A stretch of DNA of 64,000 nucleotides from Rhodococcus sp. X156 (GCF_004006015.1 NZ_CP034766.1:806001-870000), one strand, 5' to 3'. Positions 1 through 9,541 are shown, numbered from the stretch's first letter. The notes: generated by a model from the letters alone, not told the origin. Made by a program: numbers and translations.

Positions 1-1
1 C

Positions 2-994
2 TACGACCGTGCGGTGCCCAGCGCGGAGGCGGTGGCGGTGTGCACCCGGGCCCTGGAGCGCATCCGGGACGCCGGCGCGGTGATCATCGCCACGTCCGGC
101 AACCACGACTCCGCGCCCCGGCTGGGTGCGGCCGCGTCCTTCGCCGCCGCCGGCGGGCTGCACCTGCGCACCCGAGTGGCCGAGCTGGACACCCCGGTGC
201 TCTGCACCGACGAGCACGGCCCCGTGGCGTTCTACGGGCTGCCGTTCCTGGAGCCGGACACCGCCCGCCACGCCCTGGCCGAGCCCGCGGCGCGCAGCCA
301 CGCGGCGGTGCTGGAGGTGGCCATGGACCGGGTGCGTGCCGACCTCGCCCAGCGCCCGGGCACGCGCAGCGTGGTGCTGGCGCACGCCTTCGTGGTGGGC
401 GGGGAGAGCACCGGCTCCGAGCGCAGCATCTCCATGGGCGGGGTGGAGACCGTGCCCGCCAGCGTCTTCGACGGGGTGGACTACGTCGCGCTGGGCCACC
501 TGCACTCCCCGCAGACCCTCACCGAGCGGGTCCGCTACAGCGGCAGCCCCCTGCCGTACTCCTTCGGCGAGCGCGACCACCGCAAGGCCACCTGGCTGGT
601 GGAGCTCGACGCCACCGGGCTGGGTGCGGTGCAGCGGCTGGACCTGCCCGTGGTGCACGGGCTGAGCCAGCTGCAGGGCACCCTGCCCGAGCTGCTCAAC
701 GACCCTGCCCACGCCGCGGCCGAGGAGCACTACGTCTCTGCCGTGCTCACCGACGAGGTCCGGCCGCTGGACGCCATGCGCCAGCTGCAGAAGCGCTTCC
801 CGCGGGCGGTGCACCTGGAGTGGTGCCGGCCCGGGGGACAGCCGGCGATGCGCTACGCCGAGCGGGTCCGCGGGCGCAGCGACGCCGACGTGGCGCACTC
901 CTTCCTCACCGACGTCCGCGCCGCACCGGCCGCGGCCGAGGCGCACCTGCTGGAGCGAGCGTTCGCCGCGGCCCTGGGCAAGGAGTCGCGATGA
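2..994 (+). CDS. sbcD: Exonuclease SbcCD subunit D, C-terminal part
   Basis: The reading frame is already open at the first base, so the N-terminus lies outside the window; about 330 residues are visible. It is the Mre11-type metallophosphoesterase subunit of the SbcCD nuclease, which opens hairpins and trims DNA ends in repair. Visible motifs are the phosphoesterase blocks SGNHDS (near the start), LAHAF, and the metal-binding ALGHLHSPQ, followed by the YSGSPLPYSFGE segment typical of SbcD. The stop overlaps the next start by 4 nt (ATGA at 991-994), so it is translationally coupled to sbcC. The N-terminal metal-binding motifs cannot be checked here. Confidence 0.95.
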   Translation, partial: YDRAVPSAEAVAVCTRALERIRDAGAVIIATSGNHDSAPRLGAAASFAAAGGLHLRTRVAELDTPVLCTDEHGPVAFYGLPFLEPDTARHALAEPAARSHAAVLEVAMDRVRADLAQRPGTRSVVLAHAFVVGGESTGSERSISMGGVETVPASVFDGVDYVALGHLHSPQTLTERVRYSGSPLPYSFGERDHRKATWLVELDATGLGAVQRLDLPVVHGLSQLQGTLPELLNDPAHAAAEEHYVSAVLTDEVRPLDAMRQLQKRFPRAVHLEWCRPGGQPAMRYAERVRGRSDADVAHSFLTDVRAAPAAAEAHLLERAFAAALGKESR

Positions 995-3948
995 GGCTGC
1001 ACTCGCTGCAGGTCAGCGCCTTCGGCCCGTTCGCCGGCACCGAGCAGGTGGACTTCGACACCCTCGGCGCCGACGGGCTGTTCCTGCTGCACGGGGAGAC
1101 CGGCGCGGGCAAGACCACCGTCCTCGACGCCGTGGCCTTCGCGCTGTTCGGCCGGGTCCCGGGGGCGCGCAGCGAGGCCAAGCGGCTGCTGTCCGACCAC
1201 GCCGCACCGGGCGCCCGCCCCGAGGTCACCCTGGAGCTGACGGTGGGCGGGCGGCGGATGCGCATCGTGCGCAGCCCCGAGTACCAGCGCCCCAAGCGGC
1301 GCGGCACCGGCTCCACCAAGGAGCAGGCCAAGGCCTCGCTCACCTGGGTGGACGAGCCGGGGTCAGAGGGCCTGACGCGGCTGGACGAGATCGGCGCGGC
1401 GGTGTCGGACCTGCTGGGGATGAGCGCGGAGCAGTTCTTCCAGGTGGTGCTGCTCCCGCAGGGGGAGTTCGCCCGGTTCCTGCGGGCCAGCACCGAGGAG
1501 CGGGCGACCCTGCTGCAACGGCTGTTCGACACCGGCCGCTTCGGTGACGTGGAGGCCTGGTTCCGGGAGGAGCGCCGGACCAGCGCCGCCCGGGTGGCGC
1601 AGTCCGAGGCCGCCCGCACCGTGCTGCTCGGCAAGCTCGCGACCGCCGCCGGGGTGGACGACGCCGAGCCCGGTGCCGAGCAGGACCCGCAGGAGTGGGC
1701 CGCCGAGCTGCTGCACGCCGCGGAGACCGCAGCCGTGCAGGGCGACGTCGACCTGGAGGCGGCGCGGGTGGCCGCCAAGAAGGCCAGCACCGCGCTGTCG
1801 GAGGCCCGGGAGCGCGCGGCCCTGCTGCAGCGCCGTCGGCGGGCGCAGGGCGAGCTGGCCGCGCTGGAGGCCGACCGGCCCCGGCTGCAGGTGCTCGACC
1901 AGGAGCTGAGCGCCGCACGCAAGGCGCACCCGGTGCAGCTGGCCGTCGCCGACGCCGAGGAGGCCCGCGCCCGCGCCCGCACGCTCGCTGCGGAGGTCAC
2001 CCAGCTCAGCGAGACCGTGCGCAACGACGTGGACGGGGCCTGCGGGCTGGAGGCCGAGCTGGGTGACTCCCTTGCGCAGTGGCGCGCGGAGATCGGCCGG
2101 CTCACCGAGCTGGTGGACCTGGCCGAGCGGACCGAGGCCGACGTCGCCGCGCTGGCCGGGCTCCGCACGGAGATCGACACCGCCACCGCCGCCCTGGAGC
2201 AGCTGCGCCAGCAGCTCGAGGCCCTGCCCGGCGCGATCGAGACGGCCGAGCAGCACCTGGGGCAGACCCGCCGCGCCGCCGACGCGGTCCCCGCCCTGGC
2301 GGCGCAGCGCACCCGCGCGGCCGAGGCCGCCCAGGCTGCCGGCACGCTGGAGAAGGTGCGGCTGCAGGCCGCGGAGGCCCGGCAGGCGCAGCTGCACGCG
2401 ATCGAGGCCCACCAGGAGGCCAAGCAGGACTGGCTGAACCTGCGTGAGCGTCGGCTGGACGGCATGGCCGCCGAGCTGGCCAGCACCCTCCTTCCCGGCG
2501 AGCCCTGCGCGGTCTGTGGCTCCGCCGAGCACCCGGCCCCGGCCACCGCCGGCGAGCAGCGGGTGACCCGTGCTGAGGAGGACGCCGCGCACCAGGTGGA
2601 GCAGCGGGCCGCCGCGACGGCGGAGGCCGCCACCGGGGCACTGCACGAGCTCGACCGCACCGTCGACAGCCTCACCGTGCGCACCGGCGGCGTGGCGCTG
2701 GAGGAGCTGCTGGCCACCCAGGCCGAGATCGACGCCGAGCACGCCCGCACCCAGGCGCTGGCCGACGAGGCCGATACGGCCGCGCAGCTGCTCACCGCGC
2801 TGCGGGCCGAGCGCGGCCGGCTGGACGCCGAGGCCGCGACGGTGCGCAGCGCCATTGACACCCACCGGGAGCGGGTGCGGGCCACGGAGGAGCGCATCGC
2901 CGCCGCCAAGGTTCGGCTGAGCGATGCCTGTGGGCCCGACGCCGACGTGCACACCCGCCGGGTGCGCCTGCAGCGCCTGGCCGAGGCCGCGGAGGCGCTG
3001 CTCAGCGCACAGGTGGCCGCTCGCGCCGCCGAGCGCCTGGCCGAGCAGGCCCAGGCCAAGGCTGAGCGTGCCGCCGCCGACGCCGGGCTGGGGGAGCTGA
3101 CGACGGCGCTGGCCGCCGTGCGGTCCGACGCCGAGGTCCGTGCGCTGGAGGAGCAGCTGCAGCAGGCCCGCGGCGCCGAGGCCGCAGCCTGCGCGGTGCT
3201 CGCCGAGCCCGAGGTGGCCGCCGTGGCCGATGCGGAGGTCGACCTGGACACCCCGCAGCAGACGTGCGAGACGGCCGAGGCTGCGCTGGCCCAGGCCACC
3301 GGGGCGGCAGCCGATGCCTCCCGCCGGCGCACGGAGGTGCGCCGGCTGCAGACCGAGCTGGACCAGCACTGCGCGGCGCTGGGTCCGGAGCTGGCCCGCC
3401 ACGCCGAGCTGGCCGCGCTGGCCGACGTGGTGAACGGGCTGGGGCAGAACAGCCGCCGCGTCTCCCTGCACTCCTACGTGCTGGCCGCCCGCCTGGAGGA
3501 GGTGGCTGCGGTGGCGTCGGTGCGGCTGCGCCGGATGTCCGGGGACCGCTACGAGTTCGTGCACTCCGACGCCCCCGGATCGCGGGGCACGCGCGGCGGG
3601 CTTGGGCTGGACATCCGCGACGACTACACCGGCGCGGTGCGCTCGGCCAAGACGCTCTCCGGCGGGGAGTCGTTCCTGGCGTCGCTGGCGCTGGCGCTGG
3701 GCCTGGCCGAGGTGGTGGCGGCCGAGGCGGGCGGCATCCTGCTGGACACCTTGTTCATCGACGAGGGCTTCGGCTCGCTGGACGCCTCGACGCTGGAGGA
3801 GGTGATGGCGGTGCTCGACGAGCTGCGCGCCGGCGGCCGGGTGGTGGGCCTGGTCAGCCACGTGGACGAGCTGCGCCAGCGCATCCCCAACCGGCTGCTG
3901 GTCTGCAAGGGGCGCACCGGCTCACACCTGCAGATGAGCTCGGCGTAG
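991..3948 (+). CDS. sbcC: Exonuclease SbcCD subunit C (SMC-like ATPase)
   Basis: A 985-residue Rad50-type ATPase that works with SbcD on DNA ends and hairpins. Walker A (GETGAGKTT, residues 35-43) lies at the N-terminus. A long Ala/Glu/Arg-rich coiled-coil arm is broken by a zinc hook CAVC (Cys506 and Cys509). The C-terminal half-domain carries the ABC signature LSGGES (889-894) and Walker B LFIDEG (921-926). The ATG at 991 overlaps the sbcD stop, which fixes the start even though the frame is open much further upstream as a shadow of sbcD. All key ATPase elements are intact. Confidence 0.97.
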   Translation: MRLHSLQVSAFGPFAGTEQVDFDTLGADGLFLLHGETGAGKTTVLDAVAFALFGRVPGARSEAKRLLSDHAAPGARPEVTLELTVGGRRMRIVRSPEYQRPKRRGTGSTKEQAKASLTWVDEPGSEGLTRLDEIGAAVSDLLGMSAEQFFQVVLLPQGEFARFLRASTEERATLLQRLFDTGRFGDVEAWFREERRTSAARVAQSEAARTVLLGKLATAAGVDDAEPGAEQDPQEWAAELLHAAETAAVQGDVDLEAARVAAKKASTALSEARERAALLQRRRRAQGELAALEADRPRLQVLDQELSAARKAHPVQLAVADAEEARARARTLAAEVTQLSETVRNDVDGACGLEAELGDSLAQWRAEIGRLTELVDLAERTEADVAALAGLRTEIDTATAALEQLRQQLEALPGAIETAEQHLGQTRRAADAVPALAAQRTRAAEAAQAAGTLEKVRLQAAEARQAQLHAIEAHQEAKQDWLNLRERRLDGMAAELASTLLPGEPCAVCGSAEHPAPATAGEQRVTRAEEDAAHQVEQRAAATAEAATGALHELDRTVDSLTVRTGGVALEELLATQAEIDAEHARTQALADEADTAAQLLTALRAERGRLDAEAATVRSAIDTHRERVRATEERIAAAKVRLSDACGPDADVHTRRVRLQRLAEAAEALLSAQVAARAAERLAEQAQAKAERAAADAGLGELTTALAAVRSDAEVRALEEQLQQARGAEAAACAVLAEPEVAAVADAEVDLDTPQQTCETAEAALAQATGAAADASRRRTEVRRLQTELDQHCAALGPELARHAELAALADVVNGLGQNSRRVSLHSYVLAARLEEVAAVASVRLRRMSGDRYEFVHSDAPGSRGTRGGLGLDIRDDYTGAVRSAKTLSGGESFLASLALALGLAEVVAAEAGGILLDTLFIDEGFGSLDASTLEEVMAVLDELRAGGRVVGLVSHVDELRQRIPNRLLVCKGRTGSHLQMSSA

Positions 3949-3958
3949 CGCGCCGCGC

Positions 3959-4651
3959 CTAGGCCTGGTGCCGGTGGTCGGGCTCGGCGGGCTGCTGCAC
4001 GGCCCGCCGGTGGCCACAGCCGCCGGGGCCGCGCAGCAGCACCGCCAGACCCGGGGACAGCTCGGCCACCGACTGCACCGGCCGGTCGAAGCTCAGCCGC
4101 AGCGTGTTGGCGCCCGCGTCGTCGAGGATGCTCAGCTCCAGGCCGTAGCGGTCCAACCGGCGCGGGTCGGCCCACAGCACGCCGGTGTGGCCGTGGGCCC
4201 GCACGCAGGCGGTGAGGTCGGCGCCGTGGTGGTGGCGCAGGTGATCCAGGATCGCCGGCGCCTCGTCGCGCAACGGGTCGGCCGTCGCCGCCCAGTACTC
4301 GTCCACGTCCACCGGCTCGCCGACCCGCTCGCCCACGCGCACCGCCCCGACGTCGAGCCGGTAGTGGGTCAGGCCCTGGTCGTCGGCGCGCTGCAGGCGC
4401 CGGGCGGCGCCCTGGATGGTGACGGTCTCGCACCCCTCGGGGGACAGCCGCACGGTGCCCAGCGGACGTCGCTCCAGAGTCTGGGCCGCGAGGGTGTGCC
4501 GCGGCAGCCGCAGCAGCAGGGCGCCGTCGGCGTCGCTGACCTCCACGGTGGCCAGCACCGAGCGGGCGTTGCGTGGATAGGTGGTCAGCACCGCCACCCG
4601 GGCACGGGCGACAGCGGTACGGGCGAGCTCGGCAGAACTGGGCGTGGACAT
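3959..4651 (-). CDS. DUF2470 domain protein, iron-regulated
   Basis: A 230-residue protein. The first half resembles a split-barrel flavin- or haem-binding fold (HugZ-like). The C-terminal part (about residues 140-215) is the DUF2470 module, with a His-rich stretch LRHHHGADLTACVRAHGH. Family members are linked to haem binding and iron release; that role is inferred here. The ATG at 4651 is preferred over an upstream in-frame GTG because an IdeR/DtxR-type operator sits just 18 bp upstream and would fall inside the longer version. The gene is convergent with sbcC (11 nt between the two ORF ends) and lies downstream of xfp-ackA on the same strand but with its own operator. Confidence 0.8.
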   Translation of the reverse strand: MSTPSSAELARTAVARARVAVLTTYPRNARSVLATVEVSDADGALLLRLPRHTLAAQTLERRPLGTVRLSPEGCETVTIQGAARRLQRADDQGLTHYRLDVGAVRVGERVGEPVDVDEYWAATADPLRDEAPAILDHLRHHHGADLTACVRAHGHTGVLWADPRRLDRYGLELSILDDAGANTLRLSFDRPVQSVAELSPGLAVLLRGPGGCGHRRAVQQPAEPDHRHQA

Positions 4652-4668
4652 GGCGGCGGCTCCGGTAG

Positions 4669-4687
4669 TTAGGGCAACCTTACCTAA
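4669..4687 (-). promoter_or_regulatory. IdeR/DtxR-type iron box
   Basis: The 19-bp sequence TTAGGGCAACCTTACCTAA matches the mycobacterial IdeR consensus TTAGGTTAGGCTAACCTAA at 14 of 19 positions, with both outer pentamers TTAGG and CCTAA perfect. It ends 18 bp before the start of the DUF2470 gene. This predicts repression of that gene when iron is plentiful. Confidence 0.75.
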
Positions 4688-4723
4688 TATCGTCCGCGCC
4701 GCTGTGTCAAGGGTCATCCCGCT

Positions 4724-5806
4724 CTAGAGCTGGCCGGCCAGCACCTTCCTGGCCATGTCGTCCATCACCGCTTCCTCGTCGGCGGTGCTCACCAGCAGCC
4801 GGGGCAGCCCGAGGTGGCGCAGGCGGTCGCAGATCGCCTCGCGCACCTGCGGGGAGTGCTCCCCGATGCCACCGGTGAACACCAGGGTGTCCCAGCCCGG
4901 CAGCACCGCGGCGGCCGAGGCGATGGCCTGCGCGGCGCTGCGGGTGAACACCCGCACGGCCAGGTCGGCGGCGGCGTTCTCCGTGCGCTGCGCCAGCAGG
5001 TCGCGCATGTCGGTGGTGCCGCCGGAGACCCCCGCCAGCCCGCACCGCTTGTCCAGCAGGATGCGCAGGTCGGGCACCTTCCAGCCGTGCTGCTCCACCA
5101 GGAACAGCGCTACCTCGGGGTCGAGGTCGCCGCTGCGGGTGGCCGAGATCATCCCCCCGGTGGGGCTGAAGGACATGGTGTTGTGCAGCGAGCGGCCCTG
5201 TGACACCGCCGTCACGCTGCAGCCGCTGCCCAGGTGCGCCACCACGGCGTTGCCCAGGTCGGGGATGCGGTCCACCACGTTCTGCACCGACAACCCGTGG
5301 AAGCCGTAGCGGCGGATGCCCAGCGCCACCAGGTCGTCGGGCAGCGGCAGCCGCTTGCCCTCGTCCGGCATCGTGTTGTGGAAGGTGGTGTCGAAGCAGG
5401 CCACGTGGCTCAGCTGCGGCCAGGTGGCGCGGGCGGCGGCGATGGACTCCAGGTTGCCCGGGGTGTGCAGCGGCGCCATCGGCGTCACCGACTCCAGGGT
5501 GGCCACCACGTCGTCGGTGATCACCGTCGGCTCCAGCAGGGTGGGGCCGCCGTGCACCACCCGGTGAGCCACCGCGGCAACGTCGATGCCGCGCCGGCGC
5601 AGCTCGGCGGCCACCGCCTGCACGGCGTCGGTCAGCGTCCGTCCCGGCGGCGCCTTCTCCGAGGTGCCCGCGGAGTCGGTGAACCACAGCTCGGCCCGGT
5701 CGGTGCCCAGCCGCTGCACGTGCGCGTTGACCACCACCTCGTCGGTGCGCACGGTCGCCTTCAGCGACGACGAGCCCGGGTTGAGGGCGAGTACTGCCGC
5801 GGTCAC
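4724..5806 (-). CDS. ackA: Acetate kinase
   Basis: A 360-residue ASKHA-fold kinase that converts acetyl phosphate plus ADP to acetate plus ATP. The start (LALNPGSSSLK) carries the N-terminal phosphate-binding loop. HRVVHGG, RRYGFHGLS, HLGSGCSV and VFTGGIGEHS are the expected conserved blocks. It is about 40 residues shorter than typical AckA (about 400), with no obvious catalytic loss. The start overlaps the stop of xfp by 4 nt, so the pair forms a two-gene unit in which phosphoketolase supplies acetyl phosphate and AckA recovers ATP. Confidence 0.95.
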   Translation of the reverse strand: MTAAVLALNPGSSSLKATVRTDEVVVNAHVQRLGTDRAELWFTDSAGTSEKAPPGRTLTDAVQAVAAELRRRGIDVAAVAHRVVHGGPTLLEPTVITDDVVATLESVTPMAPLHTPGNLESIAAARATWPQLSHVACFDTTFHNTMPDEGKRLPLPDDLVALGIRRYGFHGLSVQNVVDRIPDLGNAVVAHLGSGCSVTAVSQGRSLHNTMSFSPTGGMISATRSGDLDPEVALFLVEQHGWKVPDLRILLDKRCGLAGVSGGTTDMRDLLAQRTENAAADLAVRVFTRSAAQAIASAAAVLPGWDTLVFTGGIGEHSPQVREAICDRLRHLGLPRLLVSTADEEAVMDDMARKVLAGQL

Positions 5807-8217
5807 ACCGGCTCACCGGCCCACGTCCACTGCGCGATCTCCGGGATGTCCTCGAAGTGCTCGCGCACGTACCCGTGGTGCTTGGTGAGCATCTCCCGGC
5901 AGTGCGCCGCCAGCTTCTCCCCGTTCTCCGGCACCCGCCGGGAGCGGCGCAGCGCCTCCAGCACCAGGTCGTAGCGGCTCATCCCGTTGAGCACCACCAT
6001 GTCGAACGGCGTGGTGGTGGTGCCCTGCTCGTTGAAGCCGCGGACGTGGAAGCGTGCGGCGTTGGTGCGGCCGTGGATCAGCTCGTGCACCGCGCGGGGG
6101 TAGCCGTGGAAGGCGAAGACCACGTCGGTGTCACGGGTGAACAGGTCGATGAACCGCTGCTCGCTGTAGGCGTGCGGGTGGTCGCCGGGAGCCAGCAGCG
6201 CCATCAGGTCCACCACGTTGACCACCCGCACCCGCAGGTAGGGCACCCACGTGCGGAGCAGCTCGGCGGCGGCCAGCGTCTCCTGCGTCGGCACGTCCCC
6301 GGCGCAGGCCAGCACGATGTCGGGGTCCTCCGGTGCACCGATGGCGGCTGGCGCGTTCTCCGTGCCCGCCCACTCCCAGATGCCGGCACCAGCGGCGCAG
6401 TGCGCGTTGGCCTCCTCCATGTTCAGGTACTGCAGGTGCATCTGCTTGTCGGCCACGATGAGGTTGACGTGGTCGTGGCTGCGGAAGCAGTGGTCGCTGA
6501 TGGACAGCAAGGTGTTGGCGTCCGGCGGCAGCCAGACCCGCACCACCTCGGGCGAGAGCGGGATGGCGGTGTCGATCAGGCCGGGGCCCTGGTGGCTGAA
6601 GCCGTTGTGGTCGTTGCGCCACGCGGTGGAGGTCAGCAGGATGTTCAGCGAGGCCACCGGCTGGCGCCAGGGCAGCTGGTTGGCGTGCTGCAGCCACTTG
6701 ACGTGCTGCACCAGCATGGACGCGCTGACCATGGCGAACGCCTCGTAGGTGGCGAAGAGCCCGTGCCGGCCGGTGAGCAGGTAGCCCTCCAGCCAGCCCT
6801 GGCACAGGTGCTCGCTGAGCACCTCCATCACGCGCCCGTCCGGGGAGATGTGGTCGTCGGTGGGCAGCAGGGGAAGCTGCAGGCACCGGTCGGTCACCTC
6901 GAAGACGTCCTGCAGCCGGTTGCTGGCCGTCTCGTCGGGGGAGAACAGCCGGAAGGTGCCGCCACCGTCGGCGGTGGTGGTGCGCTGGTAGATGTCGCGC
7001 ATCATCGCGCCCAGCGGCTTGGTGGTCTGGTGCATCACCTGACCGGGCGCGGGCAGGTCCAGGGCGTAGTTCTCCATCGGCGGGACGTCCAGCGCCCGCA
7101 GCAGCCGTCCGCCGTTGGCGTAGGGGGTGGCACCCATCCGCTTGTCACCCTCGGGGGCGAGGCTGGCGACGTCCTCGACCAGCTTGCCCTCGGCGTCGAA
7201 CAGGGTGTCGGGGGAGTACGAGCGCAGCCACTTCTCCAGCGTCTGCAGGTGCTCGTGGTTGTGGATGATGTCCGACAGCGGGACCTGGTGGGACCGGAAC
7301 GTGCCCTGCACCTGCTTGCCGTCCACCACGTCGGGGCCGGTCCAGCCCTTGGGGGTGCGCAGCACGATGGCGGGCCACTGGACGAACTCGTGCTCGGCAC
7401 CCGGAGTGCGGGCGGCGTCCTGAGCGGCCTTGATCCGGGCATAGGCGTCGGTCAGTGCCTGGTAAAAGGCGGGGAAGACCATGGTGGGGTCGTCGCCCTC
7501 GACGATGATGGGGTCCCAGCCCTGCGAGGCCAGGAAGCGGCGCACGTCGCCGTCGGAGGTGCGGCCGAGCACCGTCGGTCCGGCGATCTTGTAGCCGTTG
7601 AGGTGCAGGATCGGCAGCACCGCGCCGTCACGGCGGGCGTTGAGGAAGGCGGGCAGCTTCCACGACCCCGCGAGCGGGCCGGTCTCCGCCTCACCGTCGC
7701 CGATGACACAGGCGACCACTAGGTCGGGGTTGTCGAACGCCGCCCCCGCGGCGTGGATCAGCGCGTAGCCCAGCTCGCCGCCCTCGTGGATGCTGCCGGG
7801 GGTCTGCACGCTGACGTGGCTGGGGACGCCCCCGGGGGTGGAGAACTGCCGAGCCAGCCGGCGCAGCCCCTCGGCGTCCTCGGAGATCTTCGGGTAGACC
7901 TCGGAGTAGGTGCCCTCCAGGTAGACGTTGGCCACCAGGGCCGGGCCGCCGTGGCCGGGCCCGGCCACGTAGAGGCAGTCCACGTCGGTCTTCTTGATCA
8001 GCCGGTTGAGCAGCGTGTAGATCATCGACAGTCCCGGGCTGGTTCCCCAGTGCCCGAGCAGCCGCGGCTTGATGTCCTCGATGGTCAGCGGGTCGCGCAA
8101 CAACACGTTGTTCTGCAGGTAGATCTGGGCGACGGTCAGGTAGTTCGCCGCGTCCCACCAGCGGAGGTCTCGCTGCAGCTCGGAGGTCGGGTAGCTCGCG
8201 GTGTCCGGGTTGCTCAT
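5803..8217 (-). CDS. xfp: Xylulose-5-phosphate/fructose-6-phosphate phosphoketolase
   Basis: An 804-residue thiamine-diphosphate enzyme that splits xylulose 5-phosphate (and often fructose 6-phosphate) with phosphate to give acetyl phosphate and an aldose phosphate. Recognisable blocks include GHWGTSPGLS, AGPGHGGPA and GSIHEGGELGY near the N-terminus, the TPP-binding GDGEAETGP, and the C-terminal GYPRAVHELIHGR. The ATG at 8217 has a GGAGG ribosome site 8 nt upstream and gives the usual family length; the frame is open 33 codons further upstream without family similarity. It is coupled to ackA by a 4-nt overlap and follows the GPP34 gene after 95 nt. Confidence 0.96.
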   Translation of the reverse strand: MSNPDTASYPTSELQRDLRWWDAANYLTVAQIYLQNNVLLRDPLTIEDIKPRLLGHWGTSPGLSMIYTLLNRLIKKTDVDCLYVAGPGHGGPALVANVYLEGTYSEVYPKISEDAEGLRRLARQFSTPGGVPSHVSVQTPGSIHEGGELGYALIHAAGAAFDNPDLVVACVIGDGEAETGPLAGSWKLPAFLNARRDGAVLPILHLNGYKIAGPTVLGRTSDGDVRRFLASQGWDPIIVEGDDPTMVFPAFYQALTDAYARIKAAQDAARTPGAEHEFVQWPAIVLRTPKGWTGPDVVDGKQVQGTFRSHQVPLSDIIHNHEHLQTLEKWLRSYSPDTLFDAEGKLVEDVASLAPEGDKRMGATPYANGGRLLRALDVPPMENYALDLPAPGQVMHQTTKPLGAMMRDIYQRTTTADGGGTFRLFSPDETASNRLQDVFEVTDRCLQLPLLPTDDHISPDGRVMEVLSEHLCQGWLEGYLLTGRHGLFATYEAFAMVSASMLVQHVKWLQHANQLPWRQPVASLNILLTSTAWRNDHNGFSHQGPGLIDTAIPLSPEVVRVWLPPDANTLLSISDHCFRSHDHVNLIVADKQMHLQYLNMEEANAHCAAGAGIWEWAGTENAPAAIGAPEDPDIVLACAGDVPTQETLAAAELLRTWVPYLRVRVVNVVDLMALLAPGDHPHAYSEQRFIDLFTRDTDVVFAFHGYPRAVHELIHGRTNAARFHVRGFNEQGTTTTPFDMVVLNGMSRYDLVLEALRRSRRVPENGEKLAAHCREMLTKHHGYVREHFEDIPEIAQWTWAGEPV

Positions 8218-8312
8218 CAAGGGGCCTCCGTCGTCGTCGGTAGTACCAAGGATGCGTGAGGACGTGGGTTCGCGCACTGGTCCAGGAGTGGGTAGGTGAG
8301 GGATGGGCGGGG

Positions 8313-8996
8313 TCACGAGGACCCGGAGGCGGCGACGGTGGTGACCGTGACCGCGCTGAGCACGGCGGCCTGCACCGCCTGCACCGACTGGGCCACGGCG
8401 CCGGACACCGCGGCGCTGGCCTGGGTCTCCTGGGAGATCGCCTTGGCCCGGGCCTTTGCTGCCTTGCGGTGCGGCTTGTCCACCGCCCTGCCCGCCAGGT
8501 CCAGCGGGTGCAGCAGCGCGATCAGCAGGGCCGTCCGCGGGTCGGGTGTGGTGCCGTCCACCAGCACCGAGCCGAGCCGGGCGCGCAGCACCTTCTCCGG
8601 GCCGCTGTCCACCGTCGGCCAGGTCGTGGTGGGGAAGAGCTTGAGCACCTTGCGGTGCTCCTCGGTGAGCAGCCCTCGCTGCACCAGGGAGCGCCCGACC
8701 GTGGGCGCCAGCGGCTTCAGTGCGGTGGGGAGCCTGCGCACCCAGTGTCCGGCGGAACGGGGACGGTCGGCGGCCAGCAGCTCGTCGTGGGCTGCGGCCA
8801 GCAGCGGGTGTGCGGGCGTGCCCGGTGCCGCGACGACGGTCTTGCCCTTGGCGCCCAGCAGCGACTCCGCGGCCAGGTCCAGCAGCAGCGCCCCGGCCAG
8901 CCCCTCGTCCAGCGCGAGGGTGACGTCAGCCTTGCCCGAGGTGTCGTCATGGGTCAGCAGGAAGAGCTCCTCAGCGAGGAGCAGCTGGTCCGTCAT
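8313..8996 (-). CDS. GPP34 family protein
   Basis: A 227-residue protein with the GOLPH3/GPP34 fold signature: LLLAEELFLLTHDD at the start, GLAGALLLDL, an LVQRGLL segment and a basic ARLGSVLVDG segment, followed by an Ala/Val-rich C-terminal tail. The eukaryotic relative binds phosphatidylinositol 4-phosphate at Golgi membranes. Actinobacterial members are common but their function is not established, so only the family is claimed. It is on the same strand as xfp, 95 nt upstream, and could be co-transcribed, though the gap is large enough for a separate promoter. Confidence 0.85.
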   Translation of the reverse strand: MTDQLLLAEELFLLTHDDTSGKADVTLALDEGLAGALLLDLAAESLLGAKGKTVVAAPGTPAHPLLAAAHDELLAADRPRSAGHWVRRLPTALKPLAPTVGRSLVQRGLLTEEHRKVLKLFPTTTWPTVDSGPEKVLRARLGSVLVDGTTPDPRTALLIALLHPLDLAGRAVDKPHRKAAKARAKAISQETQASAAVSGAVAQSVQAVQAAVLSAVTVTTVAASGSS

Positions 8997-9082
8997 GCCA
9001 GCTGATCATTCCACAGTGGCCTGGACGAGGGGTGGCTGGACACGGCTGCCGACGGCTGACGAAACGTCTTGGCTGGCCTGGG

Positions 9083-9541
9083 CTACGAGGAGGCGGCGAC
9101 GACGGCGATCGCGAACCGCAGCACCGTCCAAGCGGGCAGGAAGGCGAAGCCCAGGACGATGGCGGTGATGGCCAGGTACCGGTTGCCCGGCCGGGGCTGG
9201 TCATGCCTCGGGCCGGGGCGCGAGAGGGCGTTGAACGCCTGGGCCAGGGCGATGACCCACAGCACGAACGTGGGGAGGGCAACCGCCCAGAGCCAGCGAC
9301 CTGCGCTGGCCGCGGCCGCCTCCTCAGGTGAGCCGGGCTCGGTGTACACCACGGCCTCGTTGAGCACTGTGCCGAACAGCTCCACCGCCACCGCACACAG
9401 CGGGAGCACGAGAACCATGAGCAGGATCGCGACGACGGCCTGCCGCTCCTTGCGGGCCAGCACCGCCTGCACGGGCTCGGGCCGCCACTGCGCGGGCAGC
9501 GGCTGGTGGTCGTTGGCTGCGGGGAACGGGTGGCTGCTCAT
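9083..9541 (-). CDS. Small three-helix membrane protein
   Basis: A 152-residue protein of unknown function. A Pro-rich cytoplasmic N-terminus (about 35 residues) is followed by a hydrophobic segment near residues 38-58, a polar loop, a second segment containing FVLWV near 90-108, a basic loop, and a third segment near 125-148. The ATG at 9541 is preferred over a GTG 9 nt upstream because a purine-rich GGGTGAGG lies at ribosome-site distance. The layout closely matches the protein encoded at 12158-12544 on the other side of hrpB, so the two are probably distant paralogues. Confidence 0.65.
   Translation of the reverse strand: MSSHPFPAANDHQPLPAQWRPEPVQAVLARKERQAVVAILLMVLVLPLCAVAVELFGTVLNEAVVYTEPGSPEEAAAASAGRWLWAVALPTFVLWVIALAQAFNALSRPGPRHDQPRPGNRYLAITAIVLGFAFLPAWTVLRFAIAVVAASS

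Noticed and set aside
906-3861. Long antisense frames of 800 or more codons opposite sbcC
   Set aside because: Very long shadow frames are expected opposite GC-rich, Ala/Arg-rich coiled-coil genes; the amino-acid composition is not protein-like.
5857-7722. 621-codon plus-strand frame opposite xfp
   Set aside because: A shadow of the phosphoketolase gene; His/Val/Gly-rich composition with no domain.
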